Shown here piece by piece: positions 16,250 to 23,428 of a stretch of DNA of 48,181 bases. This stretch comes from Candidatus Latescibacterota bacterium (GTDB taxonomy: Bacteria > JAAXHH01 > JACQVL01), in NCBI GenBank assembly GCA_016209865.1, contig JACQVL010000205.1, positions 1 to 48,181 of the forward strand, read 5' to 3'. The position numbers and the translations under genes were made by a program. Within the stretch, counting starts at the first letter, position 1, and each line of letters begins with the position of its first letter. The notes under the pieces are model-generated. The model worked only from the letters and a program-made list of their open reading frames with translations. It made no database searches and was not told the DNA's origin.

Positions 16250-16384
16250 ATGGCTCGTCTCTTGCGGATTATCCAGTACGTCAACGGCGCGATCGCGTTC
16301 CTGGCGATCTCGCTGGTGTTCCGGGGTCTCATCCCGCTCTGGCGTCTGACGAAACGGTACCTGGCGGGTGGATCGGCGGGTTAA
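16250..16384 (+). CDS. 44-residue predicted single-helix membrane peptide
   Basis: The frame starts at an ATG four bases after the TGA of oxidoreductase 2. It has one hydrophobic helix (about residues 12-32, GAIAFLAISLVFRGLIPLW) between a basic N-terminus and a basic C-terminus (RLTKRY). No separate Shine-Dalgarno is visible, but the start lies inside the reach of a ribosome terminating on the upstream gene, so coupled translation is possible. The next promoter begins 12 bases after its stop. The family is not recognised; it may be a real small protein or a chance frame. Confidence 0.4.
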   Translation: MARLLRIIQYVNGAIAFLAISLVFRGLIPLWRLTKRYLAGGSAG

Positions 16385-16396
16385 CTCAAAAAATCC

Positions 16397-16424
16397 TTGA
16401 CAAGGGGGAGAAGCCTCGTATATT
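16397..16424 (+). promoter_or_regulatory. Promoter of the ilv leader
   Basis: TTGACA (16397-16402), 16-base spacer, TATATT (16419-16424). The start point would be near 16431, about 50 bases before the leader peptide ATG. Confidence 0.8.
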
Positions 16425-16479
16425 AGCTGATGTTTTCTCTTCTCGTTTCTGATTTGTCTGATTGCCTTGAGGAACCAGC

Positions 16480-16584
16480 ATGATGCCGCGCAAGCCCTCC
16501 ATTCCCACGATCGCCATTCTGTCGGGCGCTATGATCATCACGATTCTAGCGCCCATGACCCGGGGAGGGGACTGCGTGCGCTAA
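16480..16584 (+). CDS. Ile-rich leader peptide of the ilv attenuator
   Basis: 34 codons, ATG at 16480 (a second ATG follows at once), with GAGGA six to nine bases upstream. It has six isoleucine codons, three of them in the cluster IITIL (residues 19-23), plus Leu14, Leu23 and one valine near the end. The cluster lies in the loop of the first hairpin of the leader. Such peptides work by making the ribosome pause when charged tRNA for the regulated amino acid is scarce. It resembles the leaders of enteric ilv operons in principle, not in sequence. Confidence 0.8.
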   Translation: MMPRKPSIPTIAILSGAMIITILAPMTRGGDCVR

Positions 16585-16694
16585 GAAGACAGTGCACTCA
16601 CCATCACACGGGCCATGGGCGAAGCGGTTGTCCATGGCCTGTGTTCGTTTTGTCTGTTGCGGCCATGGACGCTTCTTTGTCCATGGCTTTTTTT
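16524..16694 (+). promoter_or_regulatory. Transcription attenuator region with alternative hairpins
   Basis: Six arms can pair in two exclusive ways. Set one: GGGCGCTA (16524-16531) with TAGCGCCC (16547-16554); GGCCATGG (16611-16618) with CCATGGCC (16632-16639); GCCATGGAC (16662-16670) with GTCCATGGC (16679-16687), the terminator. Set two: CGCCCATG (16550-16557) with CATGGGCG (16614-16621); GTCCATGGCC (16630-16639) with GGCCATGGAC (16661-16670), the antiterminator. A ribosome held at the Ile codons inside the first loop would free the arm at 16550, favour set two and allow read-through into the acetolactate synthase subunit gene. Confidence 0.85.
16662..16694 (+). terminator. Attenuator terminator hairpin
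   Basis: Nine-bp perfect stem GCCATGGAC / GTCCATGGC with an 8-base loop, followed by seven T (16688-16694). Confidence 0.88.
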
Positions 16695-16714
16695 ATGCCG
16701 GCAAGGAGTCGGTC

Positions 16715-17236
16715 ATGCAACAGACGTTCTCCATCGTATTGAAGAAGAAAGATGACGCATTGGCGCGGTTGTACGGATTGCTCTGCGGCCGCGCGTTCCG
16801 CATCCAGAGCACGACCGTCGGGGCGACGGAAGACGATCGGTACTGGCGGGTGACGTTGGTCACCAGTCCTGAGGAGATGAAACTCGATAAACTCGTCAAG
16901 GAATTAGGACGACTGGTAGACGTCGTCGAGGTGACGAACCTGACGGACACGACGCATGTGAGCCGCCAGTTTGCGCTCATCTGGGTGCAGAGTCGGCCGG
17001 AGCATCGTCCGTCGGTCGAGCGGCTCGTCTGGCGAGACGGCGGGCAGGTGATCCAGGACACCCCGGCGGGCCTGACGATCCAGGTCATGGGCTGCCAGGA
17101 GGACATCGAGACCCTGGCACAGGCCCTCCGGTCCTACGGGCCGATCCGGATGACGTGGGTCGGACTGGTCGCCGTGAACACGTCCTCCGTCCTCACAGAC
17201 GAGCAGCCGGTCTATCAAGCGGCCGGGATGGCGTGA
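16715..17236 (+). CDS. ilvN: Acetolactate synthase small (regulatory) subunit, variant valine site
   Basis: 173 residues, normal for IlvN/IlvH. The N-terminal ACT domain (about 1-75) aligns without gaps to E. coli IlvH over its first 35 residues, and the C-terminal domain (about 80-160) is also typical in length. The protein normally binds the catalytic subunit IlvB/IlvI/IlvG, activates it and mediates valine feedback in branched-chain amino acid synthesis. Here the equivalents of IlvH Asn11, Gly14 and Asn29, which form the valine site, are Lys11, Asp14 and Arg29, so classic valine inhibition is doubtful. AAGGAG lies six bases before the ATG. No catalytic subunit gene is adjacent; the next gene is convergent. 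Control is by the upstream attenuator. Confidence 0.88.
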   Translation: MQQTFSIVLKKKDDALARLYGLLCGRAFRIQSTTVGATEDDRYWRVTLVTSPEEMKLDKLVKELGRLVDVVEVTNLTDTTHVSRQFALIWVQSRPEHRPSVERLVWRDGGQVIQDTPAGLTIQVMGCQEDIETLAQALRSYGPIRMTWVGLVAVNTSSVLTDEQPVYQAAGMA

Positions 17237-17245
17237 TAAACATCG

Positions 17246-17325
17246 CAGGGGAGCAGAAGAACAAGGGGGCAGCGGGGGAAAATTTAATCCCCTCTGCTCC
17301 TCTGCCCCTCCGTCCCTCTGTCTCT
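17246..17325. repeat. Purine/pyrimidine hairpin between convergent genes
   Basis: A purine-rich arm (17246-17278) of GGGGAGCAGAAG-like words faces a pyrimidine-rich arm (17288-17320) of CCCCTCTGCTCCTCTG-like words around AATTTAAT. It lies between ilvN and the convergent DUF5683 gene and could end transcription from both sides. It belongs in layout to the word-type inverted repeats of this window. Confidence 0.6.
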
Positions 17326-17327
17326 CT

Positions 17328-18122
17328 TCATTCCAATCTCACCCGCGCCACCACCCACACACTCCCGTCGGACGGGACGATCAGGTCGAACAAAAGTCCC
17401 TGCTCCCCCTTTCGGCCTCGCACGTTCATCGCTTTCACGGCGTCGACCGCGCTGGCCAGCCGATTGACGATGGCCAGACCGACCAGATAGCCACTCCGGA
17501 CCCGGGCGCGTTCGCTCGACCGGCGGATGGAGAGGTACATCTTGCGGGCGGCGGCGCTGTCCCACGTCCAGGCGGCGTCGCCCGTGTAGAGCCGGGCGTG
17601 CTCCCGCTGGGTGAGCTGCTGCTCTTCGTTGTAGACCGCGTTGCTGGGATAACTCCCGATGATCCGAAAGTAGGAATCGGGTTTTCCGCCCAGACTGACG
17701 CTCGCATGCTCGGCGGCGTAAACCCGGGCGTCGTTCGTCCGCCAGCGGCCGAAGACCCGGAACACCGTGAACCCCGTCCAGGCCGCCGCCTCTGCGACGA
17801 AGAACACGCGCGCACGGCCCCAGTCGCCCGCATACCCCTCGCCCAGGCCGGGGACGAGCAGGGACAGGAAGACGGCTTTGCGGAGGGATTGGTGTGAGGC
17901 GGAATCGGTCAGTGACGAGTGACGAGTGACGAGTGACGAGCGGTCAGGGGTGCGAGCTGAATCAGGCATAGCCGATGAGGGACGCAGGGTGGTGTGAGTC
18001 GTGTCTGCTGTTTCCTGACCGAACGCAGGGGATGTCAAAAGGCCCGCCGCCAGGAGCGCGAGGAGGAGAAGTGCGATTTTGGATTTTGGATTTTGGATTT
18101 TGGATTGGAGAGTGCCAGACAC
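17328..18122 (-). CDS. DUF5683-type exported protein B, with repeat words inside the gene
   Basis: 264 residues from a GTG at 18122, 13 bases after the stop of its paralogue and preceded by GAGGA. The n-region SKIQNPKSKI is encoded by the TTTTGGATTTTGGA word array at 18075-18106; a hydrophobic core and AFGQ signal cleavage site follow. A linker (about residues 36-75), containing SSLVTRHSSL from the GTGACGAGTGAC words at 17912-17941, leads to the DUF5683 domain (AVFLSLLVPGLGEGYAGDWGR, about 82 onward) with membrane helices. The family is found near the envelope; its function is unknown. It is last in the secretion operon. An upstream ATG at 18245 in the same frame would overlap the preceding gene by over 100 bases and is less likely. 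Confidence 0.75.
   Translation of the reverse strand: MSGTLQSKIQNPKSKIALLLLALLAAGLLTSPAFGQETADTTHTTLRPSSAMPDSARTPDRSSLVTRHSSLTDSASHQSLRKAVFLSLLVPGLGEGYAGDWGRARVFFVAEAAAWTGFTVFRVFGRWRTNDARVYAAEHASVSLGGKPDSYFRIIGSYPSNAVYNEEQQLTQREHARLYTGDAAWTWDSAAARKMYLSIRRSSERARVRSGYLVGLAIVNRLASAVDAVKAMNVRGRKGEQGLLFDLIVPSDGSVWVVARVRLE
17912..17941. repeat. GTGACGAG word array inside a coding sequence
   Basis: Four tandem GTGACGA words encode SSLVTRHSSL in the linker of the DUF5683 protein. The same word occurs in intergenic elements at 11880, 22157 and 34562. The array is in frame and does not break the gene. Confidence 0.85.
18075..18106. repeat. GATTTTGG word array inside a coding sequence
   Basis: Four tandem GATTTTG(G) words encode the n-region of the signal peptide of the DUF5683 protein. 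The word is that of the hairpin elements at 193 and 1116. Confidence 0.85.
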
Positions 18123-18135
18123 GATGACAGTATCC

Positions 18136-18846
18136 TCAGAAGGTAAACCACACGGTTGCCCAGGAGGAGAGCGAGAGTGGATCTCCATCGAACTGCAATC
18201 GCAATCGTGACTCGCCTGATGCCCCCCGGCCTGATCGTGCCGCAAGCGCCGCGTCGATCGCGCTGACCAGATGGTTGACGAGCACCGCGCTCACCGAGTA
18301 CGTCGCCCACTTATACGCCTGGTTCATGTCATGCCGCATGGCGACGTACGACCGCCGGTTGGGCGACAGTCCGTTGAGCGCCGGGTCGTCGTCGTCCCAT
18401 CCGCGCCGGAATTTCTCGTACTTGCCGATTTGTTCATAGTACTGCTGGCTGCCATGCGGCCCGAGCGGCTCTCCCACCGAATTGTCCGTACATTCCGGCA
18501 TGCACCGTGTGCTATCCCAGTGCGCGTCCGCGAACGCGTACACCGTCCGTTTCCGGCTGTTCCCCGTCCGGTTGAGGAGGACGTACGCGGTGATCCCGCC
18601 GAGTTCGAGCGCGCTGAGCGCGAGTCCCCGTTTTTTCCCGACGTAGAGTTGTCCGGCGCCCGGAAAGATCGCAGACAGTAGGAACGCTTTCCCCGGACTC
18701 TTCCCCGCCGGTCGTTCGACCGCGGTCGTCGAGTCGGGCGTCTGGACGAGTCGGAGAGACTGGACGGGACGGAACGGTTGACCGGACACGGAGCCGGCGG
18801 AAAAGACGATCACGGCGGTACAGAAGAGCACGACGCCCTTTAACAT
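18136..18846 (-). CDS. DUF5683-type exported protein A
   Basis: 236 residues. A signal peptide (about 1-23, ending VSGQ) is followed by a linker and a DUF5683 domain (about 50-225) that opens with KAFLLSAIFPGAGQLYVGKKRG, the family's small-residue helix. The ATG at 18846 follows GGGAGAAAGG; the frame is open nine codons upstream but without a ribosome site. It has two cysteines in a short loop (CMPEC), perhaps a disulfide. It is the tandem paralogue of the next gene and lies 43 bases after the M6 protease gene. The family is found in Bacteroidota-like bacteria with no settled function; the operon suggests a role in the cell envelope or secretion. Confidence 0.8.
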   Translation of the reverse strand: MLKGVVLFCTAVIVFSAGSVSGQPFRPVQSLRLVQTPDSTTAVERPAGKSPGKAFLLSAIFPGAGQLYVGKKRGLALSALELGGITAYVLLNRTGNSRKRTVYAFADAHWDSTRCMPECTDNSVGEPLGPHGSQQYYEQIGKYEKFRRGWDDDDPALNGLSPNRRSYVAMRHDMNQAYKWATYSVSAVLVNHLVSAIDAALAARSGRGASGESRLRLQFDGDPLSLSSWATVWFTF

Positions 18847-18864
18847 ACCTTTCTCCCTGTTTTT

Positions 18865-18892
18865 ACCGATCACCGACCACCGACCACCGTCA
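18865..18892. repeat. GGTCGGTGGTCGGT word array after the M6 protease stop
   Basis: On the leftward strand the TGA stop of the protease gene runs straight into CGGTGGTCGGTGGTCGGTGA, then CGGTAAAAAC. Related single words are seen at 13866-13880 (after the FHA stop) and 28143-28160. Confidence 0.6.
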
Positions 18893-21800
18893 CTTCACCA
18901 CCGCAATCTTACAGAACACCGCATCCCCGCCCGCGCTGTCCCGCGCTTCCACCCGGCACAGGTAGACGCCGCTGGCCGTCCCCCGGACATCCCATCGGAT
19001 CTCGTTCTGGCCGGGGTTTCCAGGCCCCTCGAATTCATCGACGACCTCGCCCGTGAGGGTGTAGATCCGGAGATGGATACTCGCGCTGCGGCCAAGCCGG
19101 TACCGGATGCCCGCCGATCCGCCGTTCACCGGGTTGGGGTAGCAGTAGACCGACGCGGCGGCTAACAGGTTCCCCGGCGGCGTGGTACGATGCGACGGCG
19201 CGGCCATCGCGCCCGTCCGCCGGACATCGTGGGCGAGCATCGGCCAGGGCAACTGATCCGGGTTGCCCCGGAACGTCCACAGGTAGACGTACCCATCGTC
19301 GGCGCCGACGATGACCGCGATATCCCCGTTGCCCGTCAGGTCGCCTAACGCCGGGGAGGAGAGGACCGGCCCGCTCGCTCCCACCGGAAACCCGGCGGCC
19401 AGCCGGCCATCATGATGATACGCGGCGACCGTCCCGTTGGGCAGCCCGACCACGACCTCCGGGATGGCGTCCCCGTCCAGGTCCCCGATGGCCGGCGCGG
19501 AGCTGATCAGCCCGACCGGGTTCGCCCGGTCGATGACGACCGGGAAGTTCGTCACCGGCGCGCCGTTCCCGTGCCAGGCGAACACCCGGTTGGAGCCGGA
19601 CACGACCACCTCCGGGAGGCCGTCTCCATCGAGATCCCCCACGGCGGGCGGCGCGATAATTTCTGCCTTCCCATCGACCGGCCAGCCGGGCAGAGGAGAG
19701 CCGGACTGATCCCAGGCGGCGACCGTCCCGTCCGCGCCCACGACGACGACGTCAAACCGGCCGTCCCCGTCTAAGTCGGCCACGACCGGGGCGGACGCGC
19801 GGCCGAGCAGGCCGGCCGGCCGGGTCCACAGCGCGTGCCCCGTCGCGTCGACGACGGCCACCCGGCCTGCGCCGGGGGTGGCGAGGGCGACGATCAGCTC
19901 ATCACGCCCGTCCCCGTTCACGTCAGCGGCGGCCGGGGGCACGGAGAGCCGTTCGTTCAGCGTCTGGCTGAGGGTGACCGCAAACAGCGTCGTCCCGTCC
20001 GGACGGAGGGCGATCAGCCCGCCGGAGGACGTCCCGACGGCGATCCCGAATCGTCCGGAGTCGACCCGGAACACGGTCGGGGGGGTGAGGACGCTGCGAT
20101 CGGCCTGTCCGGTCGCGGGCGGCTGGATGAGGCGGACGGGGAACCCTGGCTTCGGGTCGGCCCGCCCGTCGAGGTTCGCATCCACTGGCTTCCAGGCGTA
20201 CACGCTCGACGCATCGGTGGTGATGACCTCGACCGCTCCGTCGCCGTCGAGGTCGGCGATGGCAGGCGCGGAGAAGAACGACCCGGCGGCCTCGGCAAAC
20301 ACCGCGGCCGGAGCGACGAGCGTATCTCCCCAGAAGGCGACCGTCCTGACGACATCCCCGTTCGGGATGAGCTTCGAGCCGTCGGCGCGCCAGGCGTACA
20401 ACCGTCCGTCCCCTGCCACGATGAACGCCTCAGCCTGCCGGTCCCGGTCCACGTCCGCCAGGACGGGGGACTGGACGGAGATGGGAGTCCCCACCGCGAC
20501 CGGCCAGCCGGCGCGGGTGTGACGGATGTCGACCGCCACGCGCATGACCAGGATGGGCGCGCTCTCGACCCGGATCGTCACGTGACTGTCCGCGCCGGAG
20601 TTGCTCCGGCTGTCCGGCGTCGTCGCCGGCCCGAAGATCGTCGTGTTCCCCCTGTAGAAGAGGTCTTCCGCCCGCTCTGTCTGAGAGGTGAACCCGATGT
20701 CCTGGATGCCGTCCGCCTCCTCCAGGTCGAGGAACCGGTGGTGCTCGTCCCACTGGAGCGCGTTCTCTTCCCAATTGCTGATGCCGTTGCGGTCGAAATC
20801 CCCGAACGCCACCCGCTCGTCCACGTGCCAGATCAGCACCCCGGAGCCGGGCAGGAGATAGTCGTATTCCTGATTCGGGCGTTTGCTCGCGTCGGACGGG
20901 CCGATGATGATCCCGTCCTGGAAGTGGAGGAACGCAGCGCCGTCCCCGTCCAAGTCGGTCTGCCGGTTCTCGATCAGGAAGTATTCCGACGGGGTGATCA
21001 GGGCTTTGATGACCTTCGTGCCGGTCGTCGACAGCCCGACCGCGATCAGGGGGATCAGGGCGGAATCGGCGACGACGTCCTGCGGGGTGACCCATCCTAA
21101 GAACGCCCGGGACCAGGCGCTGAATTCGACGGGCAGGGCGCCGGTGACGATCTGCTTCGTCGATCCCTCGCCGATGTCCACCGTCCCGCTCTCCCGGTCC
21201 ATCAGGTCGAACGGGCCGACCCCGGTGACCGAATTGAACGTGTTGTACAGGTCGGGCAGGCCGAGCTGGTGGCCGAACTCATGCGCTAAGGTCACGTTGA
21301 GCGCCCCGATGTTCTTGTCCTGGGAGGTCGTCTCCGGTATGATGATCGTCTCCCGGATGGAGACCGCGCCCCCGTCGACGACGATCGCCGGGCGTTCGTC
21401 CCCGATCCGGAGAAACCCGGACACCAGGTCGCCCGGACTGTTGCGGAGCCGGTCATGCTGCAGGTCGGAGCCGGCATGGAAGATGAGGTAGGCGTCGTAG
21501 TCGGCAAACCGGATGGCCGGGTCCTGGTCGGCCGCGGCGAACGCATCGTGCAGGAACTCCACCAGCCGGTCGAGTCGCTGCGGGTCGAACAGATCGACAT
21601 CCGGGCTGTAGTAGGCCATCTGGTGGGGCAGGGTATACGCCTGCCGGAGGCCGGCGGGGAAGACGTAGGCGGTCGTCTTAAACTGTCGGTAGGAGACTGT
21701 CTGGTAGTACGTGCTCATCGCTGCCAGGTGGCGCTCGAAGTAGAGACGGTCGTGGGGGGCCTGATCGATGATGTGGCCTTCTGCCCGCTCAAACTCCTCC

Positions 21801-22135
21801 GGAGTCCGATAATCGAACTGGCCGGTCCCGGTCGTCTTCGAGGTGGTGTCCGGGAGGAATTCCACGCGGATGGCCAGGATGCGAATCGTGGATGGGATGA
21901 CGGGGCCGGTGGGTCGGGGCAGGCTGAAGGGCGCCGGTCGCTCAAGACGGAGCAGGTTGCGGGCGGAGACGTGATGGCGTGGAAACCTGGATGGCGTCTC
22001 CGATCCGGCTTCTGAGAGCGGGGTCACCCGTCTGGCTGGGAGCAGGTGGTCTCCGTGTGCGCTGGAGGCCAGGAGACAGAGACTCCCCAGTGCGCATACC
22101 CAGAGGCCCATCCGCGCCAACCAACCGATCCTCAC
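18890..22135 (-). CDS. Secreted M6-type metalloprotease with FG-GAP repeats and C-terminal sorting-like domain
   Basis: 1081 residues. A signal peptide (about 1-28) is followed by an M6-type peptidase region (about 80-560) with the zinc motif HEFGHQLGLPD (His285, Glu286, His289, Asp295). Then come about seven FG-GAP/VCBS-like repeats with Ca-binding ADLDGDG-type loops (about 560-970), and a final domain (about 990-1081) with YPNP, IYTLTGEVV and GVYLCRV, typical of FlgD-like or type IX secretion sorting tails. It is probably exported to the cell surface by the PorU/PorV-type proteins encoded just upstream. The start is the GTG at 22135, preceded by GGGGG; an ATG at 22111 is the alternative. 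The frame extends further upstream only through word-repeat DNA. Confidence 0.88.
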   Translation of the reverse strand: MRIGWLARMGLWVCALGSLCLLASSAHGDHLLPARRVTPLSEAGSETPSRFPRHHVSARNLLRLERPAPFSLPRPTGPVIPSTIRILAIRVEFLPDTTSKTTGTGQFDYRTPEEFERAEGHIIDQAPHDRLYFERHLAAMSTYYQTVSYRQFKTTAYVFPAGLRQAYTLPHQMAYYSPDVDLFDPQRLDRLVEFLHDAFAAADQDPAIRFADYDAYLIFHAGSDLQHDRLRNSPGDLVSGFLRIGDERPAIVVDGGAVSIRETIIIPETTSQDKNIGALNVTLAHEFGHQLGLPDLYNTFNSVTGVGPFDLMDRESGTVDIGEGSTKQIVTGALPVEFSAWSRAFLGWVTPQDVVADSALIPLIAVGLSTTGTKVIKALITPSEYFLIENRQTDLDGDGAAFLHFQDGIIIGPSDASKRPNQEYDYLLPGSGVLIWHVDERVAFGDFDRNGISNWEENALQWDEHHRFLDLEEADGIQDIGFTSQTERAEDLFYRGNTTIFGPATTPDSRSNSGADSHVTIRVESAPILVMRVAVDIRHTRAGWPVAVGTPISVQSPVLADVDRDRQAEAFIVAGDGRLYAWRADGSKLIPNGDVVRTVAFWGDTLVAPAAVFAEAAGSFFSAPAIADLDGDGAVEVITTDASSVYAWKPVDANLDGRADPKPGFPVRLIQPPATGQADRSVLTPPTVFRVDSGRFGIAVGTSSGGLIALRPDGTTLFAVTLSQTLNERLSVPPAAADVNGDGRDELIVALATPGAGRVAVVDATGHALWTRPAGLLGRASAPVVADLDGDGRFDVVVVGADGTVAAWDQSGSPLPGWPVDGKAEIIAPPAVGDLDGDGLPEVVVSGSNRVFAWHGNGAPVTNFPVVIDRANPVGLISSAPAIGDLDGDAIPEVVVGLPNGTVAAYHHDGRLAAGFPVGASGPVLSSPALGDLTGNGDIAVIVGADDGYVYLWTFRGNPDQLPWPMLAHDVRRTGAMAAPSHRTTPPGNLLAAASVYCYPNPVNGGSAGIRYRLGRSASIHLRIYTLTGEVVDEFEGPGNPGQNEIRWDVRGTASGVYLCRVEARDSAGGDAVFCKIAVVK

Positions 22136-22156
22136 GCGACCCCCAGAGGGAAGATC

Positions 22157-22249
22157 AGTGATGAGTGACCAGTGACGAGTGACGAGTAAGAGCAAAAGAG
22201 AACGGTATCAGGTTTGACTCGTCACTTGTCACTTCCCACTCGTCACTGC
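22157..22249. repeat. Short-word inverted repeat (GTGACGAGTGAC words)
   Basis: Left arm 22157-22187 (GTGACCAGTGACGAGTGACG), right arm 22214-22248 (CTCGTCACTTGTCACT and similar). It spans the gap between the PorV-like stop (22252) and the M6 protease start. Confidence 0.85.
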
Positions 22250-22251
22250 CT

Positions 22252-23259
22252 TTAAAACCCCGCCGTGATGGAGAATTTCGTGATGTTCTGGAGGACCGCG
22301 TTGCTCCCGCCGGTCATGTAGCTGAAGTCGAACCGGTACGTGCGCCACTGGAGGCCGCCGCCGAACGTCGGGGTGAGGGTCATGGCTCGCTTGCCGTTCG
22401 AGTTGATCTTCCCCGCCATGTCGGCGATGGCGCCAGTTCGGAGCGCGATGAAGTTGGCGTACCAGTATTCGCCCCCGACGTTCCACACCGACTCGCTCAA
22501 CGAGCTGACGGTCTGTTTCGTGACGAGCGATTTATTGAAATCAGAGGCGATCGTCAGTCGATTGTACTTCCCGTCCAGCGCCTTGAGGGCGAACCCGACC
22601 TTGAGGTTCCGGGGCAACGGGTCGGCCTGGTCGGCGTCGATATACGTCACCTTCGGCCCTAAGTTCTGGACGACCCCGGCTAAGGTCAGGCGGCGGTGAA
22701 TTCGGTACATCGCCCCGGCATCGACGGCGAAGGTCGTGGCGATCCCCTTCCCCACCTCCGCCCCCGCGCCGACGTTCGACAGGTTGCTCCGGATGATCTT
22801 CACGTTCGACCCGACGGCCAGGACGTTGGCGATCTTCGTCCCGTACGACAGGACGACGGCCACGTCGAAGCTGCTGAAATTGCCCAGCTCATCCCCGATT
22901 TCGTTCGTCCTGGTCTGTTCGCCGAGCGACAGGTAGGGAACGCTGATCCCGATCGTGCCCAATCCTTTGACGGGCTGGACGTAGGAAAAATAGAGGTAAT
23001 AGAGATCGTCGGCCAGTTCCGGGAGCCATTTAAAGTAGGTGAACGTCAACTCTTTATGGTCCGCGTAGCCGAGCGCTCCGGGGTTCCATGCCGTGGCCAT
23101 CGCGCCGTCCACGATGGCAACCGCGGTTTCGCCCATGCCGGTCGAGCGCGCGTCGGGCGAGATCCGCAAGAAGAGCACCCCCGATTCACTGACGGCGAGC
23201 GCGCGGCTCATCGGACAGATCAGGAGCGCAAGGACGAGGGACAGAGTCAATCGTTTCAT
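22252..23259 (-). CDS. PorV/PorQ-family outer-membrane protein
   Basis: 335 residues. A signal peptide (about 1-23) is followed by a beta-barrel-like protein. The segment ISPDARSTGMGETAVAIVDG, then TAWNPGALG (about residues 33-62), is the hallmark of the PorV/PorQ (UPF0164) family. PorV carries cargo from the type IX translocon to the PorU attachment complex. The C-terminus ends in Phe, usual for outer-membrane barrels. AGGAGG precedes the ATG. It lies directly after the PorU-like gene, as expected for partner proteins, and before the protease that carries a sorting-like tail. Confidence 0.9.
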   Translation of the reverse strand: MKRLTLSLVLALLICPMSRALAVSESGVLFLRISPDARSTGMGETAVAIVDGAMATAWNPGALGYADHKELTFTYFKWLPELADDLYYLYFSYVQPVKGLGTIGISVPYLSLGEQTRTNEIGDELGNFSSFDVAVVLSYGTKIANVLAVGSNVKIIRSNLSNVGAGAEVGKGIATTFAVDAGAMYRIHRRLTLAGVVQNLGPKVTYIDADQADPLPRNLKVGFALKALDGKYNRLTIASDFNKSLVTKQTVSSLSESVWNVGGEYWYANFIALRTGAIADMAGKINSNGKRAMTLTPTFGGGLQWRTYRFDFSYMTGGSNAVLQNITKFSITAGF

Positions 23260-23287
23260 AGTGAAACCTCCTTATGATTCAAAGCAC

Positions 23288-23420
23288 GTATAGGAGTATG
23301 GGGGTATGAGACAAAACCTGTATGGGAGTATGGGGGTATGGGAGCAAGATCGACTCCCGTCATCGTCTTCTCTCCGTTTTTTCTCCCACACTCCCACACT
23401 CCCACACATCATTACTCCCT
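23288..23420. repeat. Short-word inverted repeat (GTATGGGAGTATGGG words)
   Basis: The left arm (about 23288-23342) repeats GTATGGGAGTATGGGGGTAT. The right arm (about 23392-23420) repeats CCCACACTCCCACACTC, roughly complementary. It occupies most of the gap between the PorU-like stop and the PorV-like start. Confidence 0.7.
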
Positions 23421-23428
23421 CAGAAGAT

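Noticed and set aside
19835-21100. Long rightward reading frame (over 400 codons) opposite the M6 protease gene
   Set aside because: It is antisense to a well-supported protein, rich in Arg/Pro/Gly/Asp as expected from GC-rich shadow frames, and has no ribosome site or family signal.
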